From Candidatus Saccharibacteria bacterium UBA1103 (GTDB taxonomy: Bacteria; Patescibacteriota; Saccharimonadia; Saccharimonadales; Saccharimonadaceae): a stretch of 64,000 nt of DNA. Below the pieces are notes generated by a model. It had not been told where the DNA came from. It was given only the letters and a program-made list of their open reading frames with translations, and ran no database searches. This document shows positions 8,592 to 21,676 of the stretch, piece by piece. Both the position numbers and the translations under genes were made by a program. How positions within the stretch are numbered: position 1 is the first letter of the stretch; each line of letters starts with the position of its first letter. Location: the NCBI GenBank assembly GCA_002313515.1, contig DCBQ01000004.1, positions 62,001 to 126,000 of the forward strand, in the 5' to 3' direction.

Positions 8592-8945
8592 ATGTTTCTA
8601 GCTACAAGATCTAATACTGAAGCAGTAGACAACAAGTGCGCTAAATCCAGCATCAACTGGGTATTTAGTTGAATATAATAATCAGTATTGGTTGGATTGC
8701 TTGATGGTGTCTCACTAGTGGCTGTCCCAGAAAAATATACTGGAAATAAAACAACAGACATTGTAGACTATATGTTTATTTATGTAAATAAAACTAGTAA
8801 ATATGGTAATGATGCAATCATATATGCTAAATATTTAGTCAAAGCAAATTATAATGAAGCAGCTGAATCTGAAATTGATACATTATTAGAGGAAGCAAGG
8901 ACAAAATCAACTATTGGTAAAACAGCATGCAATAGCATACAATAA
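8592..8945 (+). pseudogene. Decayed gene of unknown family
   Basis: Three frames each carry a piece of what reads like one protein: MFLATRSNTEAVDNK from 8592, then LNPASTGYLVEYNNQYWLD, then GVSLVAVPEKYTGNKTTDIV onward to the stop TAA at 8943-8945. Each piece stops soon after the next begins. The last frame is open for 85 codons from a TTG at 8688, but with no ribosome-binding site. At least two indels are needed to join the parts. Function not recognised. Confidence 0.4.
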
Positions 8946-9070
8946 AAAGGTATTTCTGTTGGTTATTTAGATAAGAATGACTATTAATTAATATTAAGTG
9001 TTAGTATTTTATAAATAATTTTAATGCAGTCATCCAGTAGAAGAATAGCAATTGAAAGTGAGGTTACTAT

Positions 9071-9991
9071 ATGGAGGAAGTTTTAAAAATAACCAATGTC
9101 AGCAAAAGCTTCGGCAAGGTAAAAGCCGTTAACAATATTAGTTTTAGAGTAAAAAAAGGCGAAATGTTTGCTTATCTCGGTGTTAATGGAGCTGGTAAAT
9201 CAACAACAATATCAATGATATGCGGAACTTTTAAAAAAGATAGTGGAAGTATACTAGTATGCGGAGAAGATATAGAAAAACATTCAAATTATATAAAAAA
9301 TAAAATCGGTGTGGTTTTTCAAGATTCTGTTTTAGATCAAACATTAAGTGTGTATGAAAACTTAAAATATCGTGCCAGCCTATACGATATTACGGGAAAT
9401 GAATTCAAGGAAAGATTTAAAGAATTATCAAAAATGTTTGAATTAAACGAAATCAAAAGTCAAAAAATTAAAACTTTGTCTGGCGGGCAAAGAAGGAGAG
9501 TCGATATTGCAAGAGCGATTATTCATAATCCAGAGTTTTTAATTCTTGATGAGCCTACGACTGGGCTAGATCCAAATACAAGAAAAAAATTATGGAATAT
9601 AATAAGGGATCTAAGAGAACAAAATGGAATGACTGTTTTCTTAACAACGCATTATATGGAGGAAGCTGCAGATGCTGATTTTATAATAATAATAGAAAAA
9701 GGTAAAATTATTGCCGAAGGAACTCCTTTAGATCTAAAGAATAAGTATGCCAAAGATACAATAACTATTTATAATGTTGAGGAAAAGGATGTAATGAAGC
9801 TAAAGCTACCCTACACAAGAATTAGGGATGGTTTTAAATTAGAAGTTGATAACACCAGCGTAGCAACTGATTTGATAATAAAAAATAGAGATGTATTTAA
9901 AGATTATGAAATAGTAAAAGGTAAGATGGATGACGTGTTCTTAAATGCTACTGGAAATGAATTGGGGACATCAGATGAAAAAAGTAATTAA
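9071..9991 (+). CDS. ABC-2-type exporter, ATP-binding protein
   Basis: A 306-aa ATPase that would power the adjacent permease. Walker A GVNGAGKST is near residue 40, the signature LSGGQRRR near 139, and Walker B FLILDEPTTGLDP near 159-171, followed by the H-loop TTHYMEEA. A C-terminal extension of about 85 residues resembles the DUF4162 region of drug and lantibiotic exporter ATPases. A Shine-Dalgarno-like GTGAGG lies upstream. The last 17 nt overlap the permease start, indicating translational coupling. The substrate is unknown; candidates are a drug or peptide. Confidence 0.88.
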   Translation: MEEVLKITNVSKSFGKVKAVNNISFRVKKGEMFAYLGVNGAGKSTTISMICGTFKKDSGSILVCGEDIEKHSNYIKNKIGVVFQDSVLDQTLSVYENLKYRASLYDITGNEFKERFKELSKMFELNEIKSQKIKTLSGGQRRRVDIARAIIHNPEFLILDEPTTGLDPNTRKKLWNIIRDLREQNGMTVFLTTHYMEEAADADFIIIIEKGKIIAEGTPLDLKNKYAKDTITIYNVEEKDVMKLKLPYTRIRDGFKLEVDNTSVATDLIIKNRDVFKDYEIVKGKMDDVFLNATGNELGTSDEKSN

Positions 9992-10865
9992 TTTAACTAT
10001 CAGAAATATAAAAGTTTATTTTAGTGATAAAGGAATGTTCTTTACGTCATTAATTACTCCAGCAATCTTATTGGTTCTATATTCTACATTCCTAGCTAAT
10101 GTATATAAAGATGCTTTTACAAATTCTATCCCTGATGGAATAGAGCTGAGTAGCAAATTGCTTAATGGTTTGGTAAGCGGCCAATTAGTGGGTTCATTAT
10201 TATCTGTTTCATGCATAACAGTTGCTTTTTGCTCAAATATGTTAATGGTTCAAGATAAAGCAAATGGTAGTATTAAGGATTTGATGATTACGCCAACTGA
10301 TAAGAAAACCTTGGCTATATCATATTTTTTAGCATCATTTATATCTACTTTAATTGTTAATCTGCTCGCATTAGGATTATGTTTGATATATATTGCAAAT
10401 AGTGGCTGGTTTATGAATATAATGGATATATTGCTAATAATATTAAACGTTGTGGGTTTAACCTTATTCGGATGTATTTTATCATCGTTAATAAATTCAT
10501 TCTTAAGTACACAAGGTCAAATTTCTGCTGTTGGCTCGATCGTTAGCTCTATGTATGGGTTTATTGCGGGGGCTTATATGCCAATGAGCCAATTTGGAGC
10601 TGGATTAAGAAATGCACTGTTATTTTTACCGACCACTTATGGGACTGCATTAATGAAGAATTCAGTTATGGCAAGTACATTTAGAGAGCTTGAAAAAATA
10701 ATTCCTAGTGATGCAATAAATAGTTTAAAAGAATCTATTGATGTAAGATTAATGTTCAATGGTGATGCTGTTGGTATAACAACAATGTATTTTATCGTAA
10801 TAATAACAATAATCATTCTTTTTGTAATATACATTTTAAAATATATGTTATGTAAAAATAGGTAG
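9975..10865 (+). CDS. ABC-2-type exporter, permease
   Basis: A 296-aa protein with six predicted membrane segments and the ABC2_membrane layout: a cytoplasmic N-terminus (MKKVINLTIRNIKVYF), a large loop after TM1, and the conserved region around GFIAGAYMPMSQFG (about 196-209) typical of daunorubicin or lantibiotic exporter permeases. The ATG at 9975 overlaps the ATPase gene by 17 nt; an upstream in-frame ATG at 9945 would lie deep inside that gene and is unlikely. A stable hairpin follows at 10954. Confidence 0.85.
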   Translation: MKKVINLTIRNIKVYFSDKGMFFTSLITPAILLVLYSTFLANVYKDAFTNSIPDGIELSSKLLNGLVSGQLVGSLLSVSCITVAFCSNMLMVQDKANGSIKDLMITPTDKKTLAISYFLASFISTLIVNLLALGLCLIYIANSGWFMNIMDILLIILNVVGLTLFGCILSSLINSFLSTQGQISAVGSIVSSMYGFIAGAYMPMSQFGAGLRNALLFLPTTYGTALMKNSVMASTFRELEKIIPSDAINSLKESIDVRLMFNGDAVGITTMYFIVIITIIILFVIYILKYMLCKNR

Positions 10866-10953
10866 TTAATTAGTGCAAATTACAAATTCAGTAATTAGCT
10901 TTAAAACAATAAATTAGAGGAGAGAACGAACATAGGATTCGTGAATAAAACTA

Positions 10954-10991
10954 AATGCTAAAGCATTTAGTAAGATAAATGCTTTAGCATT
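10954..10991 (+). terminator. Hairpin terminator of the ABC operon
   Basis: A 16-bp perfect inverted repeat (AATGCTAAAGCATTTA with TAAATGCTTTAGCATT) has a 6-nt loop and is followed by CTTTGT. The T-run is short, but stem strength and position after the exporter genes support a terminator. Each arm is itself partly palindromic. Confidence 0.65.
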
Positions 10992-11102
10992 CTTTGTACA
11001 TTATTTTGGATCTCTTATTTACTGGGATTATATGGCTACACTAAACAAAGATTATATACTTGTAGCATTTTCTCTACTTGCTTGGGCAGGTGAAATATTC
11101 TT

Positions 11103-11140
11103 TTAGCACTCTAGACAATAGAGTGCTAATTTGCTATGCT
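11103..11140 (+). promoter_or_regulatory. CIRCE operator with embedded clpP promoter
   Basis: A perfect CIRCE, TTAGCACTC-N9-GAGTGCTAA, occupies 11103-11129. Its loop begins with TAGACA (11112-11117), a -35 box spaced 17 nt from TATGCT (11135-11140). The -10 box ends 6 nt before the clpP ATG at 11147, so the transcript should be leaderless and HrcA binding should cover the -35 box. Confidence 0.93.
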
Positions 11141-11146
11141 AGAATT

Positions 11147-11740
11147 ATGAATAAACCGACAAATTACTTGGTGCCAACTGTAGTGGAAAAATCATACGAC
11201 GGCGAGCGCGCTTATGATATCTACTCGCGCCTATTAAAGGATCGTATTGTTTTCCTGGGTGACGAGGTCAATCCAGCAACCGCTAACCTGGTAGTGGCGC
11301 AACTGCTGTTTTTGGATCAGCAGAATCACGATGACATTAGTTTTTACATCAACAGTCCTGGTGGTTCGGTGTATGACGGACTGGCTATTCTAGATACCAT
11401 GAATCTGATTAAATCCGATGTGGCAACCTTTGGTGTGGGCTTGCAGGCCTCCATGGGAGCAGTACTGTTAGCCAGCGGGACCAAGGGCAAGCGCTACATG
11501 CTGCCCCATGCCCGCACTATGATTCATCAAGTGGCGTCGGGGACCAAGGGAAAAATTACCGATATGGAAATCGACCTAAAGGAAGGACTGGAGCTAAAGA
11601 ACGAGCTAATTGACATCCTAACTGCCGCTACTGATCAGGACCGAGACAAAGTCCGTAACGATATGGAGCGCGACTACTGGATGACTGCGAAAGAGGCCAA
11701 AGATTACGGTCTGATTGACCACATTATTGAAACTAAGTAG
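11147..11740 (+). CDS. clpP: ATP-dependent Clp protease proteolytic subunit
   Basis: A 197-aa serine peptidase forming the ClpP barrel, partner of ClpC. The start MNKPTNYLVPTVVEK at 11147 is chosen because the CIRCE/-10 geometry places +1 there; an in-frame ATG at 11078 lies upstream of the operator and is implausible. The catalytic triad is visible: Ser in GLQASMGAVLLASG, His in MIHQVASG, and Asp in the helix that follows (about residue 165-170). DRVxxLGxxV-like DRIVFLGDEV and FYINSPGGSV are typical. The next gene starts immediately at the stop codon. Confidence 0.96.
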   Translation: MNKPTNYLVPTVVEKSYDGERAYDIYSRLLKDRIVFLGDEVNPATANLVVAQLLFLDQQNHDDISFYINSPGGSVYDGLAILDTMNLIKSDVATFGVGLQASMGAVLLASGTKGKRYMLPHARTMIHQVASGTKGKITDMEIDLKEGLELKNELIDILTAATDQDRDKVRNDMERDYWMTAKEAKDYGLIDHIIETK

Positions 11741-12238
11741 ATGCTATTAATAATTCTACTGCTGTTTGCGATCTTTATCGGCTACGGCATTCTGTTTGGC
11801 GCGCCGTATCTGCCCACTCGTAAAATCTGGGTGAAAGACGGGCTGGATTTAGCTAAGGTTGGCAAGCGTGATGTGGTGGTTGATCTTGGCTCGGGAGATG
11901 GCGTGGTGCTAAAGCTAGCACTGCAGCATGGCGCTAAACGTGCGATAGGCTATGAAATAAACCCGGTGCTAGTTCTGATTTCGCGATTTCGCCTGTGGCG
12001 TTATCGCAAAGTCGCCAAGGTATATTGCCATAATTTCTTGCGCGCCGATTTGCCGGCCGATACCACCGTAATCTACATCTTTGGCGTTGCCCGCATCATG
12101 GACGATACCCTTAAATACCTAAAGGAGCAGAAGCATCATCTAAAATGCAGACAGCTAAAGGTCGTTAGCTTTGCCTTTGATATCCCTGGTCTCAAGCCCG
12201 TCGCTACCAAGAACGGCATGAATCTGTATCTGTTGTAA
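11741..12238 (+). CDS. Membrane-anchored SAM-dependent methyltransferase-like protein
   Basis: A 165-aa protein starting on the base after the clpP stop, so it is probably co-transcribed and translationally coupled. One N-terminal hydrophobic helix (about 1-20) precedes a Rossmann core with motif I VVVDLGSGDGVV (about 46-57) and a motif II acidic residue in GYEINPVL. The compact core plus N-terminal anchor resembles the FAM173/ATPSC-KMT lysine methyltransferase family. The substrate is unknown. Its linkage to clpP may be only transcriptional convenience. Confidence 0.65.
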   Translation: MLLIILLLFAIFIGYGILFGAPYLPTRKIWVKDGLDLAKVGKRDVVVDLGSGDGVVLKLALQHGAKRAIGYEINPVLVLISRFRLWRYRKVAKVYCHNFLRADLPADTTVIYIFGVARIMDDTLKYLKEQKHHLKCRQLKVVSFAFDIPGLKPVATKNGMNLYLL

Positions 12239-12532
12239 GTAGCAGAAATTACCAGACGCAGTGAGGCGATCGAAGAGAAGTGAATAAAACCGCCCTAGCA
12301 GGGACTAACGTCGCTGGTTGCTCCGCTCTTATGGCGGGGACTAGGCGTCAACTGTACACGTAATTACGGTTGCCATTGCTAATGATTAGCATTTATAAGT
12401 GGCTTTGTTTGCGGAGGCTCTATGCTAAGCATTGAGATATCGCCTGCTTTTGCCAGTAAAGCTTGATTACAGCCACTCCTCAGAGCAGCTAAGGGGCTAT
12501 TTACTTATTCTATGCTGTGAATCTAAGGTATC
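12239..12532. other. Non-coding stretch with small inverted repeats
   Basis: No convincing gene is present. A short hairpin CCCTAGCAGGG and CCGCC/GGCGG pairs occur near 12290-12337. The sequence GAGAAGTGAATAAAACC (about 12275-12291) closely resembles GAGAAGCAGATAAAACC after dnaJ (about 43455-43471). It may hold 3'-end structure of the clpP transcript. Confidence 0.3.
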
Positions 12533-13367
12533 ACTCGTGATTATTGGATTGATATTGATGGTCAGTTTAAAGATAATGTTATTTACGCTCCATGTAACCT
12601 AAAGCCAGGCACTATGCTGATAGTGGCAAGTATAGCGGGCAATACGACGTGCTAGATTGTACACCTATCGATGTATCGGGGTAGGTTCTCGAAGTATGAT
12701 ACTAGCAAAATATCTGGAGATGGTCTCACGATAAGAGGCGATACTTTTATGTATACAGCAGATGCGACTGGTTTTATGTATCCTGATTGGGAACATGACG
12801 AGATTGACGGGTCTGCGTTGGCTAGTAGGGATATCTCCGATATCAAAACTATTGTCGTTAAGAACACAAAGCTTTTTGATAATAAGATGGTCAGTCGTGC
12901 TGTAAAGGTAAAATATATTTTAAGTAATGAAGATATGAATTTGATTCGCCAATACTACGACAAGTACAAGACGTGGCGAGCGGCCGAGGACAAGAAAAAT
13001 TTGATGAGGCCGAGAAGAAAAAGCCGAAGAACAAGCGAAGCGCGACGAGGAAGCTCGTAAGGCCCAGGAAGCTGAAAATGCCAGGAAAGCGGAAGAAACC
13101 AGAAGGGCCGAGGAAGCTCGTAGAGCTCAAGAGGTAGAGAACGCTAGACGAGCTGAAGAGCAACGCCGTCAACAGCAGCAACGGGTGTCAAAGCCTAGCC
13201 AGCCAAATAACTCAGGTTCTAGCGGCCATTATTCGCCAAATAGCGGTGTAACTAATGTTGTATCGGGCTATTGCAATGACGGCATGTACGTAACTGGAAA
13301 TCCTTCGGCGAGAGGGAGGGCTAATAAGTGCTACGGTCATGGAGGCTGGCGCGACTATTGGGAGTAG
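12533..13367 (+). pseudogene. Multiply frameshifted surface/coiled-coil protein with DUF3761-like C-terminus
   Basis: One protein seems spread over three frames: TRDYWIDIDGQFKDNVIYAP from 12533, SGKYSGQYDVLDCTPIDVSG from 12622, GRFSKYDTSKISGDGLTIRG onward from about 12680, then after about 13010 an Ala/Glu/Arg-rich coiled coil (EEARKAQEAENARKAEE). The end is a Cys-containing tail (YCNDGMYVTGNPSARGRANK, then CYGHGGWRDYWE) resembling DUF3761. Joining them needs at least three indels. The last frame is open from 13008 to TAG at 13367. It was probably a secreted or cell-surface protein, now decayed; assembly error is the alternative. It lies between the clpP and rpoBC units. Confidence 0.6.
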
Positions 13368-13379
13368 ATGCGGATAGTA

Positions 13380-13409
13380 TTGACAATCGGCGGCCACCTG
13401 TACTATATT
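13380..13409 (+). promoter_or_regulatory. Promoter of rpoBC
   Basis: A consensus TTGACA (13380-13385), an 18-nt spacer and TATATT (13404-13409) give a predicted start near 13416, about 165 nt upstream of rpoB. Confidence 0.7.
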
Positions 13410-13415
13410 ATTACC

Positions 13416-13580
13416 AATGAAGTAGTGTAATTCTGTTTTTATGGACGCCCGCCCGTGGCAGGGGCGTGGGTCTGGTGTGCTGACTTATCCCACACTACTG
13501 ATAACGTCACTAGGCACACGAAAAGCAGGATTAGAAACCTTCAGCCAACAGAGTAAACTTAAAGAAGAGGAGTATAACTC
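13416..13580 (+). promoter_or_regulatory. Structured 5' leader of rpoBC
   Basis: The leader is unusually long for this genome. It contains a hairpin with arms ACGCCC (13445-13450) and GGGCGT (13462-13467), then a weaker GTGTG/CACAC pair near 13476-13495. The Shine-Dalgarno AGAAGAGGAG at 13563-13572 precedes the GTG start. A regulatory role is inferred from length and pairing only. Confidence 0.45.
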
Positions 13581-16500
13581 GTGGCAGATGCGAGAAATAA
13601 CGTGGTCGTGAATGGTGTCACCAAGCGCACCTATTTCACCCCAGAGCACAAGGTCCTAGACCTGCCTGATCTGGTTGGCCACCTCAAGAAGTCCTGGAGC
13701 GATCTGGTTAAGACTGGTCTAGGCGAAGTGTTCCAGGAAGTAAATCCAATTGAGGATTACACTGGTCAGAAATTAAGTTTAACTTTTAAGGACTACCGTT
13801 TTGGCGAGCCGAAGCTAACTGATCGCGAGGCGATTCGCGACAATGCTAGCTATGAGGCACCTCTGTACGCCAACGTTGAGCTAGTCAACCGTGCTACTGG
13901 TGAGGTCAAGGAAAGTGAGCTGTATCTGGGTGACTATCCTTGGATGACCGATCGTGGTACGTTTATTATCAATGGCTCGGAGCGCGTAGTGGTATCGCAG
14001 TTGATCCGCTCATCGGGTGCCTTTTTCACAGCCGATGACGAATATAACGGTAAGAAACTATACGGCGCTAAGATTATTCCAGGTCGTGGTGCATGGTTTG
14101 AGTTTGAAACCGACAAGAACGGTGCAATGTATGTGAAGATTGATCGTCGCCGCAAGGTTACGGTAACGGCTCTGCTACGTGCGCTAGGTTACAGTACCAA
14201 TACCAAGCTGAAGGAACTGTTTGCTAAGGTTGATACCGGCGAAAACAGTTTAATTGACGCTACTATCGAAAAGGATCCAACTCGCACTACTAACGAGGCT
14301 CTAATTGAGGTATTCCGTAAGATTCGCCCAGGCGATCTAGCGACTGTTGATAACGCCAAGGGTATGATTGAGCGCATGTTCTTTGACTTCAAGCGCTTTG
14401 ATATCAGCCGCGTGGGTCGTTATAAGATGAACCAGCGTCTAGCGGACATCAAGCGTGAGCTAGGTATGAACCCAGAGGTTCCGAACACTCCCGAGAACCG
14501 TGTGCTATTAAAGGATGATCTGATTGCCATTATCGCAGAGATGATTCGTCTAAATAACACCCAGGGTAAGCCTGATGATATCGATGCCTTCTACAATCGC
14601 CGTGTACGCCTAGTAGGCGAGCTAGTGGCACGTCAGTTCCGCGTTGGTTTGCTACGTCTAGAGCGTAACGTGCGCGACCGCATGAGTATCGCCGACCTAG
14701 ACAACGTAACCCCAGCTTCTCTAATCAACGCTCGTCCGATTGTGGCTGCCGTTCGCGAATTCTTCGCCTCTTCTCAGCTGTCACAGTTTATGGATCAAGC
14801 TAACCCGGTGTCTGAGCTGTCGCACAAGCGCCGCTTGAGCTCTATGGGTCCTGGCGGTCTAACGCGTGAGCGTGCTGGCATTGAGGTGCGCGATATCCAT
14901 CCAACCCATTATTCACGTGTCTGTATTATTGAAACCCCAGAAGGCGCCAACGTGGGTCTAGTGTTGAACCTAGCTTCGTACGCCCGCATTAATGACTATG
15001 GCTTCATTGAAGCTCCTTATCGTAAGGTGATTAACGGTAAAGTAACTGATGAAGTGGTCTATATGGACGCCGCTCAGGAAGCTAAGGAAACCATCGCTGA
15101 GAGTTCGGTTGAACTTAACGAGGACGGCACCTTTAAAGAAGCACGTGTGGACGCCCGTCGTCACTTGCGCCCAGAAACAGTGGATGCCGAAGATGTAACC
15201 TACATGGATGCCGACTCTATGCAGGTGATTGGTACGACCGCTGCCCTAATTCCGTTCGTCGAGAAATCGCGTATTGACCGTAACTTGATGGGTGCGAACA
15301 TGCAGCGTCAGGCTGTGCCGCTAGTTCGGCCGTCAGCGCCAATCGTTGGTACTGGTATTGAGCACGATCTAGCTATGAATACCCCGGCTCTAACGGTAGC
15401 TGAGCAGGATGGCGAAGTGGTCAAAGCGGATGCTGACGAAGTTCAGGTGAAATACACTGACGGTAAGGTTGGCGTCTATCATCCAACTCACTTTGTAAAG
15501 TCAAATGAGGACCGCTCGTTCAACGAGCGTACTGTGGTAACTCGCGGTCAGAAGGTCGTAAAGGGTCAACCACTAGTAGAAGGTGCTTCGGTGGCAGATG
15601 GCGAAATCGCCCTAGGTCGCGACTTGGTGGTAGCCTACATGCCGTGGAAGGGCTACAACATGGACGACTCGATTATTATTAGTCGTCGTTTGGTCGAGGA
15701 TGATAGTCTAACTAGCATCAATATTACCAGTTCGATGGTGGAGGTCCGTGACACTAAGCTTGGTCCAGAGATCGTAACTCGCGATATTCCAAACGCCAGT
15801 GAAGATGCGCTACGCAACCTAGATGAAAACGGAATCATTACTGTTGGATCAGAAGTGAAGCCAGGCGATGTCCTAGTTGGTAAGATTACTCCGAAGGGCG
15901 AGCAAGAGCTGAGCTCGGAGGAGCGCCTGTTACGTGCCATCTTTGGTGAGAAGGCTAAGGACGTACGTGATACTAGTCACCGCGTGGGTCGTAGTGAAGG
16001 TGGTAAGGTCGTGGCAGTTCGGATCTTCAATCACGATAATAGCGACAATCTAAAAGCTGGTGTTCTGCAACAGATTGAAATCTTCATTGCCCAAAGCCGC
16101 AAGATTCAGGTCGGCGATAAGCTGGCTGGTCGCTACGGTAACAAGGGCGTGGTTGCACGTATCCTAAACGAAGAAGATATGCCATTTATGGCTGACGGTA
16201 CTCCAGTTGATATGATCCTGAACCCTATGGGTGTGCCTTCGCGTATGAACTTGGGCCAGCTATTCGAGGTTCACATCGGTATGGCTGCACGTACTCTAGG
16301 CTACAAGGTCGCAACACCAGCTTTCCGTGGCATCCCGAATAAGACAATTGCGGACGAGCTAGAGAAAGCTGGTTATGACCGCAGCGGCAAGGTGCAGCTA
16401 TTCGACGGTCGTACTGGTGATCCATTCCAGGAGAAGACCACGGTTGGCGTGATGTACATGATTAAGCTACACCACATGGTTACCGACAAGATTCACGCTC

Positions 16501-16999
16501 GCTCGACTGGTCCATACACCATGGTGACTCAACAGCCACTAGGTGGTAAGGCGCATAACGGTGGTCAGCGCTTCGGTGAGATGGAGGTCTGGGCACTTGA
16601 AGCTTATGGTGCCGCAACCACCCTACAAGAGATGATCACTATTAAGTCCGATGACGTGAAGGGTCGTGCCCGCGCCTACGAAGAGATCATTAAGGGTGAG
16701 CCAATTGAAGGTCCAGATATCCCAGAAGGTTTCAAGGTGCTAGTCAAGGAACTACAAGGCTTAGGCCTGAGGGTTGATCTAGTCAAAAACAATGAGCTAG
16801 AGGACGCTGAGCATGTGGTTACGCAGGCTGGTACTGGTGGAAAGCTAGAGGAGCTAGATGAGAATGCTGCTGGTGAAACGGTCAATCCAACTGATCTATC
16901 TGAGGAAGATGACAATACTACCGTAATGCCAGATGACGATGAAGAAAATCCAGCAAGTTCGGATGATAATAACAATGTTAATGAAGAGGAGGAAGCGTA

Positions 17000-17000
<1 letters not shown>
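13581..17000 (+). CDS. rpoB: DNA-directed RNA polymerase subunit beta
   Basis: The 1139-aa catalytic beta subunit. GTG at 13581 is supported by AGAAGAGGAG 9 nt upstream. Typical blocks are all present: FIINGSERVVVSQLIRSSGA, the rifampicin region (SSQLSQFMDQANPVSELSHK), YNMDDSIIISRR, GDKLAGRYGNKG, and the C-terminal GGKAHNGGQRFGEMEVWALE. The C-terminus carries an unusually acidic low-complexity tail (about 1090-1139, ending DDNNNVNEEEEA), outside the conserved core. The TAA stop overlaps the rpoC ATG by one base. The rifampicin pocket looks standard. Confidence 0.97.
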
Positions 17001-20878
<3,878 letters not shown>

Positions 20879-20899
20879 GTATTTGGCAAAGGTACTTAA

Positions 20900-20937
20900 T
20901 TGGCACTCTTGACAATAGAGTGCCAATTTTGTATAGT
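20900..20937 (+). promoter_or_regulatory. CIRCE operator with embedded hrcA promoter
   Basis: A symmetric CIRCE variant, TTGGCACTC-N9-GAGTGCCAA (20900-20926), carries compensating A-to-G and T-to-C changes in both arms. The loop starts with a perfect TTGACA (20909-20914), 17 nt from TATAGT (20932-20937). The hrcA ATG is 8 nt further. Autoregulation by HrcA is expected. Confidence 0.92.
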
Positions 20938-20945
20938 ACTGATAT

Positions 20946-21668
20946 ATGATGACGGATCGTCAAGCGCGAATTCTCAAGGCAATTGTTGAGCAATATGCCG
21001 AGCTAGCCACTCCTGTAGGCAGTGTACTATTGGCGCAGCTATTTGATGTCTCGCCGGCCACGATGCGCAGTGAGATGTCTAGACTAGAGGAGATGGGCTA
21101 CTTAACGCAGCCGCATACCTCAGCGGGTCGCGTTCCTACAGACAAAGGTTATCGCTTGTATGTAAATAGTATTACAGAAACAGGAGCAATGAACCACGAG
21201 AAAACGACAGAGGATCGTTATACTAAAGCTATTGCTACGAGGGTGCACTCAGCGCCTGATCGTTCGGATTTGGCGATTCGCTCAGCCGTCGACTCATTGG
21301 TCGAAATTACACATAATTTAGGCTTTGCTACGATTGGCGATCAACTATATCTGTCGGGCATGTCCAATCTATTCTCACAACCAGAATTCGAGGGTGGTCA
21401 GCACGTGCGGGCGGTAGCGTCGCTACTGGATAATCTAGAGCCGTGGCTTAGAGAGGCGGCGCCAAATGAGACACTTAATGTTTTCATCGGTTCAGAAAAC
21501 CCTATAGGGCGGGATAGCGGAGTTTCGTTGATTATTAGTCACTTCCGGTCGCCCTATTCGGATAACAGCTATATTGGCGTCCTAGGTCCGACCCGGCAGA
21601 GTTATGCGCGTGTGATGTCGCTAGTGTCAGAGACGGGGCGCATGCTGGAACGTTTTTTAAATAATTAG
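20946..21668 (+). CDS. hrcA: Heat-inducible transcription repressor HrcA, short form
   Basis: Repressor that binds CIRCE and, in studied bacteria, needs GroEL for activity. The N-terminal winged helix is clear: RQARILKAIVEQYAELATPV, then SPATMRSEMSRLEEMGYLTQ and PHTSAGRVPTDKGYRLYV (about 1-76). The protein is 240 aa against about 340 in typical HrcA, so the dimerisation/GAF-like part is reduced, though GxENPIGRDSGVSLIISHF and GVLGPTRQSYARVMSLV near the C-terminus match the family. ATG at 20946 is followed by a second ATG at 20949; leaderless geometry allows either. It is co-transcribed with grpE. Confidence 0.93.
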   Translation: MMTDRQARILKAIVEQYAELATPVGSVLLAQLFDVSPATMRSEMSRLEEMGYLTQPHTSAGRVPTDKGYRLYVNSITETGAMNHEKTTEDRYTKAIATRVHSAPDRSDLAIRSAVDSLVEITHNLGFATIGDQLYLSGMSNLFSQPEFEGGQHVRAVASLLDNLEPWLREAAPNETLNVFIGSENPIGRDSGVSLIISHFRSPYSDNSYIGVLGPTRQSYARVMSLVSETGRMLERFLNN

Positions 21669-21676
21669 GAGGGGTA

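Larger units (their letters stand above)
5745..11100. other. AT-rich accessory island, probably horizontally acquired
   Basis: Between the tig hairpin and the clpP CIRCE, composition drops visibly to AT-rich sequence full of AAA, ATA and TTA codons, unlike genes on both sides. It holds eight or nine small or medium genes on the + strand, at least two decayed genes and a fragment resembling a mobile-element TOPRIM protein. Some genes (6224, 8025) have strong Shine-Dalgarno starts typical of Firmicutes, whereas many surrounding host genes look leaderless. No integrase, transposase, terminal repeat or tRNA boundary is visible, so the mode of entry is unknown. Confidence 0.7.

Noticed and set aside
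11033..11107. 24-codon frame MATLNKDYILVAF... before clpP
   Set aside because: Too short, with no ribosome site, and it ends inside the CIRCE; at most a relic of the island.
11078..11146. In-frame upstream ATG extending clpP by 23 codons
   Set aside because: The extension reads through the CIRCE operator and promoter and encodes no ClpP-like sequence; the ATG at 11147 fits the promoter and the family.
13185..13367. Separate 60-aa gene starting at GTG 13185
   Set aside because: The same frame runs back to about 13008 through a coiled coil that continues the upstream protein; it is the tail of a broken gene and has no ribosome site of its own.
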